NCBI GenBank assembly: GCA_028278525.1
Contig: JANQEE010000069.1
Coordinates: forward strand, 124,001 to 188,000
DNA length: 64,000 bases
Source of the DNA: Minwuiaceae bacterium
GTDB lineage: Bacteria; Pseudomonadota; Alphaproteobacteria; Minwuiales; Minwuiaceae
Direction of reading: 5' to 3'
Position 1 is the stretch's first letter; each line of letters opens with the position of its first letter. Below, piece after piece: positions 26,834-34,765 of the stretch. The position numbers and the translations under genes are program-made. The notes under the pieces were generated by a model. That model ran no database searches and was not told the origin of the DNA. It worked only from the letters and a program-made list of their open reading frames with translations.

Positions 26834-27535
26834 ATGGGCGGCAGAGTTTGCGTTGTAGCCGGCACCGGGCCGGGCACCGGCATCGCGTGCGCCAGACGGT
26901 TCGCAGCCGGCGGCTACCGGGTCGCCATGCTGGCGCGCACCAGCGAACGGCTCGCCGCCTGGGAGGCGGAGATCCCGAACAGCAAAGGCTACGCGGTTGA
27001 TGTCCGGGAGCCGGATAGCATCGAGGCCGCAGTCGCTGAGATCCGCGCCGAGATCGGCGAGCCGGAGATATTGGTCTACAACGCGGTCGCCGCCCATTTC
27101 GCCGAGTTCGACAAGATCGACCCGGCGAAGCTGGAGAACGCCTTCAAGGTCAACACGATGGGCCTGCTGCACATGGCGCGGGCCGTGACGCCGGCCATGG
27201 TCGAAGCCGGGCACGGCGCGGTTATCGTCACAGGCAATACGGCGGCGCGGCGCGGCAAGCCGGCCTTTGCCGGCTTCGCCCCGAGCAAGGCGGCACAGCG
27301 GATCCTGGCGGAATCGATGGCGCGAACGCTGGGCCCAAAGGGCGTCCACGTTGCCTATCTGATCATCGACGCCGTGATCGACGTGCCCTGGGCACGGGAG
27401 CGCTATGCCGACCGGCCCGACGATTTCTTCGCCAGACCGGACGGCATTGCCGCCGCCGTCTGGGACCTGGCACATCAGGACCGCTCCGCCTGGGCCTTCG
27501 ACATGGAGATCCGGCCGTTCGGTGAGAATTGGTGA
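26834..27535 (+). CDS. SDR-family protein with altered catalytic tyrosine
   Basis: A 233-aa Rossmann protein of the short-chain dehydrogenase/reductase type. The nucleotide loop is CVVAGTGPGTGIACARRF. The YxxxK motif reads F148-A-P-S-K152, so the catalytic Tyr is Phe, and the usual Ser region reads TGNTAA. The NAG motif is VYNAVA. This subgroup, with GFAPSKAAQRILAESMARTL and an AYLIIDAVIDVPW stretch, is recurrent in proteobacteria but may not be a standard dehydrogenase. No partner gene on the same strand; the downstream MarR gene is convergent. A palindromic FNR-type site lies in its upstream region. Confidence 0.82.
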   Translation: MGGRVCVVAGTGPGTGIACARRFAAGGYRVAMLARTSERLAAWEAEIPNSKGYAVDVREPDSIEAAVAEIRAEIGEPEILVYNAVAAHFAEFDKIDPAKLENAFKVNTMGLLHMARAVTPAMVEAGHGAVIVTGNTAARRGKPAFAGFAPSKAAQRILAESMARTLGPKGVHVAYLIIDAVIDVPWARERYADRPDDFFARPDGIAAAVWDLAHQDRSAWAFDMEIRPFGENW

Positions 27536-27581
27536 GGGTTCGTTCGGTTCCGGGCGGCGAGGCGACGGGACCTCTGAATCG

Positions 27582-28052
27582 TTAGTCGTTGGTCGTCTGG
27601 GCCGCCGAGATGGTTTCGCCGAGATTGGCCCGCAACGCCGACCAGGTTTTCGATCCCAGCTCTCTTACCATAAAATCCTGGGCATCTTGCCAAAATGGCA
27701 AGGATTGTTTGACCGCGTCGCGTCCCTGTTCGGTTATTTCGACGATCCGTGTGCGCCGATCGTCGCCAGCCCGCACCGTAACCAGGCCTTCCCGCTCAAC
27801 CAGCTTCAGGTTGCGGGTCAGCGTGGTCCGGTCCATGACCATGTAGTCGGCCAAGGTCCGGATCGGCATCGGGCCCTTGCCGACGAGCATCGCCAACAAT
27901 GAAAACTGCGTGGTCCGAAGACCGCCAGGCCGGAGGAATTCGTCGTAGACCTGCGTCACCGCGCGGCTTGCCTTGCGCAGGTTGAAGCACATACAGCCGT
28001 CCACCGTGATCCGACTGCGCAATATTGATTGGAGATCCTGCTCGTCGCTCAT
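27582..28052 (-). CDS. MarR-family transcriptional regulator
   Basis: A 156-aa winged-helix regulator. The recognition helix and wing read IRTLADYMVMDRTTLTRNLK and LVTVRAGDDRRTRIVEITEQ, the family hallmark D-x-R-x-R. Near the N-terminus is CMCFNLRKASRAV, with two cysteines that could be redox-sensitive as in OhrR-type proteins; that is inference. ATG at 28052 is preferred; an in-frame GTG six codons upstream is possible. Candidate targets are the neighbouring SDR or itself. Confidence 0.88.
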   Translation of the reverse strand: MSDEQDLQSILRSRITVDGCMCFNLRKASRAVTQVYDEFLRPGGLRTTQFSLLAMLVGKGPMPIRTLADYMVMDRTTLTRNLKLVEREGLVTVRAGDDRRTRIVEITEQGRDAVKQSLPFWQDAQDFMVRELGSKTWSALRANLGETISAAQTTND

Positions 28053-28140
28053 AATTAGGTTTATATGCACATAGTGGCAGCGCAGTCAACGCGGCGGCGA
28101 TGGCCGAAATGCCAGCGGACGAAGGCGTCGCAACAACCCG

Positions 28141-28893
28141 TCAAAGGTCGCCGGCGACACCCTCCAACCCCGGTCGATCCTGTATTTGAATGTAATTGCC
28201 GTCGCGCAACGCGATCAGTCCGGCGGATTTGAGCTTGGTCACGCCGCGGCTGACCGTTTCCACGGTCAGGCCCAGGTAATCGCCAATATCAGCGCGGCTC
28301 ATCGGGAGATGTATCAGGCTAACGGGATCGCCCTGCCCGGCCAGGCGATCCGCGAGATGCAGCAGGAACGAGGCCAACCTCTCCTGTGCCGTCTTGCGGC
28401 CGAGCAACAGCATCTGTGTCTGCGCACTTGCCAGTTCGGTAAAGGCCAGGTTGAGCAGCCGGCTGGCCAGTTTCGGCATTTCCGGCAGCAGGCCTTCGAT
28501 CTTGGTCCGCGGCAACCGGCAAAGCCGGCTTGGCATCAGCGCCTCCGCCGTGAACTGGTACTCCTCGTTAAAGGCCAGGCCGAGAAAGTCCCCGGCGAAA
28601 AGGAAGCCCGTGATCTGCCGCCGGCCGTCCGGCAGCAGCTTGTAAAGCTTCAATGCCCCGGCAATAAGGACATAAAGGCTATCCGCGTCGTCGCCTTCGA
28701 AGAAGACGGTCCGGCCCACGTCCAGATCCGAGGGCCGCGCAAGACCGCTGAGCTGCTCCAGCTCGGAGTCGTCGAGAACGGCACAAATCGCCCGATCGCG
28801 CACGGCACAGGCCGCACACGGGTTCGAGCCCGGCAGTTTCGCCGCCGGGTGCGGCAGAGTCACCCTCGGTCCCGTCGGATGCGCGTCTTTCAT
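28141..28893 (-). CDS. FNR-type Crp/Fnr transcriptional regulator with [4Fe-4S] cysteines
   Basis: A 250-aa oxygen-responsive regulator. N-terminal C26-X2-C29-X7-C37 plus Cys125 (SRLCRLP) supply the four ligands seen in alphaproteobacterial FNR proteins. The cNMP-like beta roll (VFFEGDDADSLYVLIAGALK) is followed by a dimer helix and the helix-turn-helix DIGDYLGLTVETVSRGVTKL, whose E-x-x-S-R residues read TTGAT half sites. An FNR box lies 30-43 bases upstream of its start (28923-28936), suggesting autoregulation. It may control energy taxis, since an FNR-type site sits in the PAS/MCP promoter region. Confidence 0.92.
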   Translation of the reverse strand: MKDAHPTGPRVTLPHPAAKLPGSNPCAACAVRDRAICAVLDDSELEQLSGLARPSDLDVGRTVFFEGDDADSLYVLIAGALKLYKLLPDGRRQITGFLFAGDFLGLAFNEEYQFTAEALMPSRLCRLPRTKIEGLLPEMPKLASRLLNLAFTELASAQTQMLLLGRKTAQERLASFLLHLADRLAGQGDPVSLIHLPMSRADIGDYLGLTVETVSRGVTKLKSAGLIALRDGNYIQIQDRPGLEGVAGDL

Positions 28894-28922
28894 AGCCTCA
28901 GAATACCAACTTCATGGCCGAT

Positions 28923-28936
28923 TTGACATAGATCAA
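28923..28936. promoter_or_regulatory. FNR box between fnr-type gene and divergent gene
   Basis: TTGACATAGATCAA matches TTGAT-N4-ATCAA at all but one base. It lies 30 bases before the start of the reverse-strand FNR-type gene and 60 bases before the forward gene at 28997, so it can serve either promoter. Confidence 0.72.
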
Positions 28937-28996
28937 TAGCGAAAACACTCGCGAGGCCAGAATAGCACCCATGCATCAATCGCAACCCGCTCCTCG

Positions 28997-29518
28997 ATGT
29001 CACACGTGACCGTAACCGACCCGGAAGCCGCGGGCGGGCTATCGGTCCTGCCCTTGCAGCGGGACCAGATCGCCATGGTCTATCCGCTGATCCAAATCCT
29101 GAAGCCGGACATCAGCCTGGAGCGGTGGATAGCCTATGCGCGGACGCTGATCCACGCCCGTCAGACCGGCGTTACCGGCGCGAAGATCGCGGTGAACCAC
29201 GCGGGCCATATTTTCGGCATGTTTACCTGGCGCCAGGAAGACGATCTCAACCATGGGCGCCGCCTATCGGTCGAGAACTTCGTCGCGATGGAGGTGGTCG
29301 GCCTGCCGATTATCGGCGCGGCGATGGTGGCGGAAATGAAACGCCAGGCCGCCCGGCAACGCTGCGCCACCGTCCGCGCGGCACTGCCGAGCAGGGTTGC
29401 CGCCGACAGGCTGGGCGCCCTGACAAAAGCGGCGCTGTTCGACGACGCGGGGCCGGTCATCGAACGCGAGCAGGTCTACAGCCTGATGGTTGGACAGGCC
29501 GAGCCGAAAACGAGCTGA
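28997..29518 (+). CDS. Hypothetical protein, possible GNAT-like fold
   Basis: A 173-aa soluble protein. I do not recognise the family with confidence. The middle reads AKIAVNHAGHIFGMFTWRQE and FVAMEVVGLPIIGAAMVAEM followed by an Arg-rich helix, an arrangement like the beta4-beta5/alpha segment of GNAT acetyltransferases but without a clear acetyl-CoA loop. Divergent from the FNR-type gene with an FNR box in between, so oxygen control is plausible. Adjacent convergent stop of the next gene follows directly. ATG at 28997 is the only start that avoids an early stop in the upstream frame. Confidence 0.65.
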   Translation: MSHVTVTDPEAAGGLSVLPLQRDQIAMVYPLIQILKPDISLERWIAYARTLIHARQTGVTGAKIAVNHAGHIFGMFTWRQEDDLNHGRRLSVENFVAMEVVGLPIIGAAMVAEMKRQAARQRCATVRAALPSRVAADRLGALTKAALFDDAGPVIEREQVYSLMVGQAEPKTS

Positions 29519-30088
29519 TTACTCGTCCAGCCCCAAAGACAGGACCGCATCCGCGAACGCCGGCTGGCCGGCCTTCCGAGATATCGAAGCCAAATCGCGC
29601 AAGGCTTGTTCGGCGCTGATGGGCTGGAACCAATCGATAGACCGGTCGCTGGACAGACGCAGCCGGCCGTCCGGATCGCGACGATAGACCCGTTCGCGCG
29701 CCAAGGTGACACGCAGAAAGCGCCGGTAGCGTTTAACAGCGCGCGCCGGGGGCTGGTAGGCGAAGGCAATCACCTTGCCGTCCGCCTCGCCATGGTAGTC
29801 CGACGGCAGGTCGTCGATCCCACCCGGCCGAAGGAGTCGCGTCACCGGGCCGGCCAGATAATGCGTGTAAGTCAGCACACCGTCCCGCTTTCCGACATCG
29901 CCGAGGCCAACGCATTGCAGACCGATCAGCGGCATGTTGCGGCACAGCCTGAGCGCGGCTTCCGGCGCATCGAGAAACAGCCCCTCCACGAAAGCCTTGT
30001 CCCCGGCGGATGCCGCCGGCGCAAACACGAAGGCGGCCGCCAGGAAAACCAGCCGCGCCGCGACGCCTCTCTCAGTTCGCAAGGCCAT
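29519..30088 (-). CDS. Secreted hypothetical protein
   Basis: A 189-aa protein with a clear signal peptide (MALRTERGVAARLVFLAAAF, then an Ala-rich stretch to ASAGDKA). The mature part contains two cysteines (LRLCRNMPLIGLQCVG), possibly a disulfide, and then a beta-rich stretch with THYLAGPVTRLLRPGGIDD and ERVYRRDPDGRLRLS. No family recognised. The start overlaps the end of the DUF993 gene by 17 bases; the frame continues 22 residues further upstream but without a better start. Probably co-transcribed with the two genes upstream. Confidence 0.62.
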   Translation of the reverse strand: MALRTERGVAARLVFLAAAFVFAPAASAGDKAFVEGLFLDAPEAALRLCRNMPLIGLQCVGLGDVGKRDGVLTYTHYLAGPVTRLLRPGGIDDLPSDYHGEADGKVIAFAYQPPARAVKRYRRFLRVTLARERVYRRDPDGRLRLSSDRSIDWFQPISAEQALRDLASISRKAGQPAFADAVLSLGLDE

Positions 30089-31235
30089 GCACGGCCAGCA
30101 CGCGCTGCATCCGGGCAGCCGCCAAATCGGGATCGGCCAAAAGCCCGGCGGCATCGCTCAAGCGAAACAGTTCGGCCAAATGCAACAGAGAGCGGGCACT
30201 CTGCTGCCCGCCGACCATGACGAAATGGTCCTGCAGCCCGTTGAGGTAGGCCATGAAGACCACGCCGGTTTTGTAGAAGCGCGTCGGCGCCTTGAATACG
30301 TGACGGGACAGCGGAACCGTCGGCTCCATGATCTCGTCATAGGCAACGCGGTCATCCCGACCGAGGGCGCCGAGGGCAGCCGCAGCAGCCGGCGCAATGC
30401 AGTCGAAGATACCGAGCAGCGCGTCGGAATGGCCTTCCGTATCGCCGGCAATCAGTTCCGGGTAATTGAAGTCGTCGCCGGAATACATGCGCACGCCCGC
30501 GGGCAGACGGCGGCGCATCGCGATCTCTTTATGCTTGTCGAGCAGCGAAATCTTGATCCCGTCGATCTTGCCGGCATGGTCTTCGACAACGCCGAGGCAT
30601 GTTTCCATGGCAACGGCGTGATCGTCGGAGCCCCAGTAGCCCGCCAGAGCCGGATCGAACATCTCGCCCAGCCAATGGATGATGACCGGCTCCGACACCT
30701 GTCCCAGAATGCGGCCATATACGGCGGCATAGTCTTCCGGGCCGCGCGCCGAGGCGGCCAACGCCCGGCTGGCCATCAGGATCACCCGGCCGCCGAGGCC
30801 TTCGACGAAACCGACCTGTTCTTCGTAAGCCGCGACAATGTCATCGAGGCCGAGGGCCGCGGCCGGCTGCAGGTGGTCGGTGCCGGCGCCGCTGAACACA
30901 ACCGCGCCGGGGAAATCCCGCGCCGCCGCCACGCTTCGGGTTATAAGTTCCCGCGAGACCGGCCAATCCAAACCCATGCCGCGCTGGGCGGTATCCATCG
31001 CCTCGGCCACGCCGAGGCCGAGGCCCCAGAGATGGCGGCGGAACGCCATCGTCGCGTCCCAATCGATCGCCGGCTCCAGCCACGGATCGTGGTCGGCCAG
31101 AGGATCGGCGACTACATGGGCGGCAGCGAAGGCAACTCGGTTATAAGGCGGCGACGCCGCCGGCCAAACCTTTGGATCCCCGGTCCGGTAAGCCTCGAGC
31201 CGGCCATTGCCGACAGGCAGGCGGATCGTCGGCAC
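30072..31235 (-). CDS. DUF993-type dihydrodipicolinate-synthase-like aldolase
   Basis: A 387-aa TIM-barrel protein of the DUF993 group related to the DapA/NAL aldolases. Visible blocks are YNRVAFAAAHVVADPLADHD, GAGTDHLQPAAALGLDDIVA, IIHWLGEMFDPALAGYWGS, and KIDGIKISLLDKHKEI with a lysine where the Schiff-base Lys is expected. GTG at 31235 is 2 bases after the oxidoreductase stop, with GGAG upstream. Paired with the Gfo/Idh/MocA gene it suggests a carbohydrate-acid or inositol-like breakdown step, but the substrate is unknown. Confidence 0.8.
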   Translation of the reverse strand: MPTIRLPVGNGRLEAYRTGDPKVWPAASPPYNRVAFAAAHVVADPLADHDPWLEPAIDWDATMAFRRHLWGLGLGVAEAMDTAQRGMGLDWPVSRELITRSVAAARDFPGAVVFSGAGTDHLQPAAALGLDDIVAAYEEQVGFVEGLGGRVILMASRALAASARGPEDYAAVYGRILGQVSEPVIIHWLGEMFDPALAGYWGSDDHAVAMETCLGVVEDHAGKIDGIKISLLDKHKEIAMRRRLPAGVRMYSGDDFNYPELIAGDTEGHSDALLGIFDCIAPAAAAALGALGRDDRVAYDEIMEPTVPLSRHVFKAPTRFYKTGVVFMAYLNGLQDHFVMVGGQQSARSLLHLAELFRLSDAAGLLADPDLAAARMQRVLAVHGLAN

Positions 31236-31237
31236 GG

Positions 31238-32389
31238 TCAGGGCTCCAGATCGGGCAGGTCGATCCAGCGCCGCTCCGCCCAGCTCTTCAAGCCGGCCTC
31301 GGCCAGTTGCACGCCTTTTGCGCCTTCCACCAGGGACCAGGGGAACGGCTCGCCGGCGGTCACATGGCGGATGAAGGCCTCCCATTGCAGGCGGAAGGCA
31401 TTGGCCGGCGGCTGATTGTCCGGCACATCCTGCCAGGTATCGAAGAAATCGATCGGCTGCGGCTGGTCGGGGCTCCAGACCGGCCGTGGCGTGTTGACCC
31501 GCGATTGGGTGACGCAGCGGGTCAGGCCGGCGACCGCCGAGCCGTGGGTGCCGTCGACATGGAACGTCACCAGGTCGTCGCGGCGCACCCGGCTGCACCA
31601 GGAGCTGTTGACCTGGGCCACCACACCGCCTTCCAGTTCGAAGGTCGCATAAGCCGCATCGTCGGCATCGGCGTCGTAAGGCTCGCCCTTCTCGTCCCAC
31701 CGCCGGGGGATATGCACCGCGCCGCGGCAGGACACGCTGCGTACCGGCGCCACAATGTTGTCCAGCACATAACGCCAGTGGGCCAGCATATCCAGGATGA
31801 TGCCGCCGCCATCCGCCTTGCGGTAATTCCAGCTCGGCCGCTGGGCCGGCTGCCAGTCGCCTTCGAAGACCCAATAGCCGAATTCGCCGCGGACCGAGAG
31901 GATGCGGCCGAAAAACCCGGCATCCACAAGCATCCGCAGCTTGCGAAGGCCGGGCAGGAACAGCTTGTCCTGAACCACGCCGTGTCGGATGCCCGCGTTG
32001 GCCGCCTGGCGTGCCACATCGACAGCGTCCTCCAGCGACGCCGCGCTGGGCTTTTCGCAATAAATGTCTTTGCCGGCGGCGATGGCCCGGCGCAGCAGAC
32101 CTGCCCGCATCTGGGTCGTGCCGGAATCGAAAAATACCGTGTCTTCCGCGCTGTCCAGCGCGGCCTGAAGGTCCGTCGTCCAGCGCGAGAGACCGTGTTC
32201 CTCGGCCAGTCCGGCCAGCCTGTCGGCATTTCGGCCGACCAGGATCGGATCCGGCATAACGCGGTCGCCGCCGCCGATATCGACCCCGCCGTCGGCGCGG
32301 ATGGCGGCGATAGAGCGGGCAAGATGCTGGGTAGCGCCCATGCGCCCGGTGACCCCATGCATGATAATGCCGAGGCGTCTTACCGCCAT
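31238..32389 (-). CDS. Gfo/Idh/MocA-family NAD(P)-dependent oxidoreductase
   Basis: A 383-aa oxidoreductase: N-terminal Rossmann part (VRRLGIIMHGVTGRMGATQH), the GKDIYCEKPSAASLEDAVDV block with the catalytic-region EKP, then the C-terminal alpha/beta domain with GGGIILDMLAHWRYVLDNIV, where His takes the usual place in the D-x-x-x-H motif. ATG at 32389 follows GGAGGG. It would oxidise or reduce a sugar-like hydroxyl group and pass the product to the DUF993 aldolase. The pair is separated from the Tad locus by a terminator. Confidence 0.87.
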   Translation of the reverse strand: MAVRRLGIIMHGVTGRMGATQHLARSIAAIRADGGVDIGGGDRVMPDPILVGRNADRLAGLAEEHGLSRWTTDLQAALDSAEDTVFFDSGTTQMRAGLLRRAIAAGKDIYCEKPSAASLEDAVDVARQAANAGIRHGVVQDKLFLPGLRKLRMLVDAGFFGRILSVRGEFGYWVFEGDWQPAQRPSWNYRKADGGGIILDMLAHWRYVLDNIVAPVRSVSCRGAVHIPRRWDEKGEPYDADADDAAYATFELEGGVVAQVNSSWCSRVRRDDLVTFHVDGTHGSAVAGLTRCVTQSRVNTPRPVWSPDQPQPIDFFDTWQDVPDNQPPANAFRLQWEAFIRHVTAGEPFPWSLVEGAKGVQLAEAGLKSWAERRWIDLPDLEP

Positions 32390-32493
32390 TATCCGCCCTC
32401 CCAAGCCACGCAGCGCGGCTTTGCGCGCCGGCTCCACGATCCCAGGAGGGCGGGATCAGGTCAAGGGCGCCCGGCCGCCGGGAGGCCTTGCAC

Positions 32494-32524
32494 AAAAAAA
32501 GCCCCGGCCGCGAACGGCCGGGGC
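32494..32524 (-). terminator. Rho-independent terminator for the TadG-like gene
   Basis: Reading the reverse strand: GCCCCGGCCG, loop TTCG, CGGCCGGGGC, then seven T. The 10-base stem is perfect and capped by a UUCG tetraloop. It follows the TadG-like stop (32555) by 30 bases and separates it from the oxidoreductase operon. Confidence 0.93.
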
Positions 32525-32554
32525 ATCGGTTTACAGGACTATGAAGAGCAAAGC

Positions 32555-34132
32555 CTACTCGGCAAGGCGGAGGTTACTCAGCTCGGTGCCGATCGCCTTG
32601 AAGGCGTCCTCCAGCTTGCCACCGGTTCCTGCATCGAAGTGATGGTCCGGCGTTGTGGCGCAAGCCTTGTAAAGATCTTTGGTCGGGCCGTTCGCCAGTT
32701 TAAAGGTGATCGTATAGATCATGATTTCCTGGGCCTTCATGGCGTTGCACGTGTTGGTCAGGCGCCGATTGACCTCCGTCTGAACCTCATCGTAGGTGTT
32801 GATGCCGAGGCCAAGCCTCTCTTCGTTCCGGCGGCCATAGGCGGTGTAATCGGAGTTACTTCTGTGACTGTAAGGAACCCCGTGATGTTCCTTCCAGGGA
32901 TCACCGGGAAGGCGAGAGCCCCAATCCCAGAGCTGATTGACGCCGTCGGTCAGGATCACCACGACCTTGTCCATCAGCGGATCGCCGTAGTCGATCGGAA
33001 GGTCGGGATCGCCCCATTTCCCTTTCCATTTGGGAGAAATCGTGCGCCAGCCCCAGACCAGGCCGAGGTTACCCAGGGTGCCGCCACGGGACCAGGAGAA
33101 CATGTCGTTGATGGCATCTACGACCTTGGTTTTCTCGGCCACCAGCGGCGTAATCGCGAGGCCGCAGCCGAGGTTCGGACCCGTGCCTACGTTGCCGGCC
33201 GAGCGGGCCTCGTTGATGGAACTCGGGACGGCGGGATTCCAATCATTGTCGCCTAAAAAGTCCGTCCCCTCACCGCCCCCATCGCGAAAGGGAGCGATCT
33301 CGTCGACAAAGCTGCCGTCCTCGAAGTCTTCGCCCGCGAAATTCTCGACCAGGGTCGATCGCCAGAAATAAGGTGTCCAGCCATCAACACCAGGACCCTT
33401 GGGATCGTCCGTCTGATCACCATTATCGGTAAGGCGGGCCTCGACGCAGCCCTTCCAATCCACCGGGTCATAAATCGTCATATTCCAGCCGGTCGGCCAG
33501 TCGAGCCAGTCGGCGTTGTTGTTGCCGATGTTGACGCTCGCCGTATAGGGCACCAGGCTGACCCAGAAGTTCGGGACCGTCTCGCGGCCAGCGTAGAGAA
33601 TATCGACCATTTCCTTGGCCGCATCCTTCATCTGCCGCATTTTAGTGGTACCCATCGAACCGGTGTTGTCCATCACCAGGGCCAGTTCGATACCGCGCAC
33701 CGCGCGCTTGACCACGGTTCGGGCGCTGACCTTGATCTCCTTGACGCCGAGGGCCCGCATGAACGAGGTCGGAATCGAGGCAGTCGCCCGCAGCTCCAGC
33801 TTATCGTTCAGGCTACCAATCTTCTCGACCCGCCATTCGGTGATGGTCGCGCCCATGAAATCCGGCGGAAAGTTCGCATCGCGGAACCGCTTGGCGTCGT
33901 TGACCATATCGGTGTCGTCGAAGATGACCTTCGCGGCCGCGAGACCGGCGGCATCGACGGCCTGGCTAAGACGCGCCTTGACCATGTAGCCGCGGGCCGC
34001 GTCCGTCGCGAGAGCAAGAACCGCGACCAAGGGCAGAACCCCGGCAGCAAGGAAAACAGCGACGGCACCGCGGCGATCGCGGGCAAACCGTCGAAAGGAA
34101 TTCAATATTCCCGACCTGTTGAAATGCGTCAT
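32555..34132 (-). CDS. tadG: TadG-like pilus-assembly protein with von Willebrand A domain
   Basis: A 525-aa membrane-anchored protein. The N-terminus FARDRRGAVAVFLAAGVLPL is the TadG/TadE-type membrane segment with the RGA(I/V)A motif; LSQAVDAAGLAAAK follows. The vWA domain starts at ELALVMDNTGSMGTTK with Asp155 of the MIDAS; the VVILTDGVNQLWDWG strand holds the second metal aspartate. A long insert (about 215-370) rich in Trp, Asp and Asn lies within the domain. It is transcribed divergently from flp, not within the main operon, and has its own terminator. Start could also be six codons upstream. Confidence 0.87.
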   Translation of the reverse strand: MTHFNRSGILNSFRRFARDRRGAVAVFLAAGVLPLVAVLALATDAARGYMVKARLSQAVDAAGLAAAKVIFDDTDMVNDAKRFRDANFPPDFMGATITEWRVEKIGSLNDKLELRATASIPTSFMRALGVKEIKVSARTVVKRAVRGIELALVMDNTGSMGTTKMRQMKDAAKEMVDILYAGRETVPNFWVSLVPYTASVNIGNNNADWLDWPTGWNMTIYDPVDWKGCVEARLTDNGDQTDDPKGPGVDGWTPYFWRSTLVENFAGEDFEDGSFVDEIAPFRDGGGEGTDFLGDNDWNPAVPSSINEARSAGNVGTGPNLGCGLAITPLVAEKTKVVDAINDMFSWSRGGTLGNLGLVWGWRTISPKWKGKWGDPDLPIDYGDPLMDKVVVILTDGVNQLWDWGSRLPGDPWKEHHGVPYSHRSNSDYTAYGRRNEERLGLGINTYDEVQTEVNRRLTNTCNAMKAQEIMIYTITFKLANGPTKDLYKACATTPDHHFDAGTGGKLEDAFKAIGTELSNLRLAE

Positions 34133-34190
34133 TTTGCACCGCCGCATCATTTATTCGAATTTGCAGCGCCGATACTAAGCGGCAGGTGTA

Positions 34191-34203
34191 AACGTTTCTT
34201 TAA
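34191..34203 (+). repeat. Direct repeat copy 1 in the Tad promoter region
   Basis: AACGTTTCTTTAA, identical over 13 bases to 34413-34425. It lies near the TadG-like gene, about 60 bases upstream of that gene's start. Confidence 0.6.
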
Positions 34204-34412
34204 TATTTACCATTTCGGTAAACTTTTACGTAAATGTTTGCGAGTACTATCCAAGACCGAAATCGAGCGAAAGGCCCCAGGCACTCAAGCCGTGAATAAA
34301 GAAGTAATTCAAATTTCAATATTCAGCGTAATTATATAAAATTTGATCGTTTTTTTATTTAGATTGTTAAAGTAAATAGACTAATTTCTGCTGACTAAAC
34401 AAACTTAGACGT

Positions 34413-34425
34413 AACGTTTCTTTAA
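34413..34425 (+). repeat. Direct repeat copy 2 in the Tad promoter region
   Basis: AACGTTTCTTTAA, 55-67 bases upstream of the flp start codon, at the place of a promoter or activator site. The two copies are at similar distances from the two divergent genes but in the same orientation. Confidence 0.6.
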
Positions 34426-34479
34426 CCTCCACCTATCAATATTGCGCATGGTTTTTCCGTAGACAGGAGGGCAAAAGCC

Positions 34480-34659
34480 ATGAAGACCACGCTTAGCTCG
34501 TTCTTCAAGGACGAGTCCGGCGCCACGGCGATCGAATACGGTCTGATCGCGGCGCTCGTGTCCGTTGCGGCAATCGCCGCTCTGGGCAGCTTGGGTAACT
34601 CGCTCGGCATCATGTTCAACAGTGTCGCCGGCGAGTTGTCGAACGCAGTGAGCCCCTAA
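34480..34659 (+). CDS. flp: Flp type IVb pilin
   Basis: A 59-aa prepilin. After a short leader MKTTLSSFFKDESG the processing site is followed by ATAIEYGLIAALVSVAAIAA, the Flp hallmark with Glu at +5 and Tyr at +6 (cleavage after Gly by the CpaA peptidase). SD CAGGAGGG lies about 10 bases upstream. The C-terminus GELSNAVSP lacks cysteines. It is the major subunit of the Tad pilus and is likely made in excess; the downstream hairpin at 34670-34696 may protect its mRNA. Confidence 0.95.
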   Translation: MKTTLSSFFKDESGATAIEYGLIAALVSVAAIAALGSLGNSLGIMFNSVAGELSNAVSP

Positions 34660-34669
34660 TCGGGTAAAT

Positions 34670-34696
34670 GGCCCGGCGGCATCTCGCCGCCGGGCC
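34670..34696 (+). terminator. Strong hairpin after the pilin gene (attenuator or mRNA stabiliser)
   Basis: GGCCCGGCGGC - ATCTC - GCCGCCGGGCC, a perfect 11-base stem 10 bases after the flp stop. It lacks a T tract, so it is more likely an attenuator or 3' stabiliser than a full terminator. This fits high pilin versus lower cpaA-tadE expression. Confidence 0.6.
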
Positions 34697-34765
34697 GCCT
34701 CCCCGATCTACTCCCCTCGCCGCGTTCCGACTTTCCACGACCATGCCACCTGACTGGCAATCCCG

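Larger units (their letters stand above)
34133..34479. other. AT-rich divergent promoter region of the Tad locus (347 bases)
   Basis: The most AT-rich stretch of the window. It separates the TadG-like gene from flp and must hold both promoters. Contained signals: two copies of AACGTTTCTTTAA (34191-34203 and 34413-34425), and the inverted repeat TTTACC-ATTTC-GGTAAA at 34206-34222. No gene is supported. Confidence 0.6.

Noticed and set aside
28050..28075. Possible MarR operator around TATGTGCATATA
   Set aside because: The match between halves is incomplete and it overlaps the alternative GTG start; too weak.
31172..33256. Long forward open frame opposite the Gfo/Idh, DUF993 and TadG-like genes
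   Set aside because: It runs across three well-supported reverse genes and a terminator hairpin, and has no recognisable domain.
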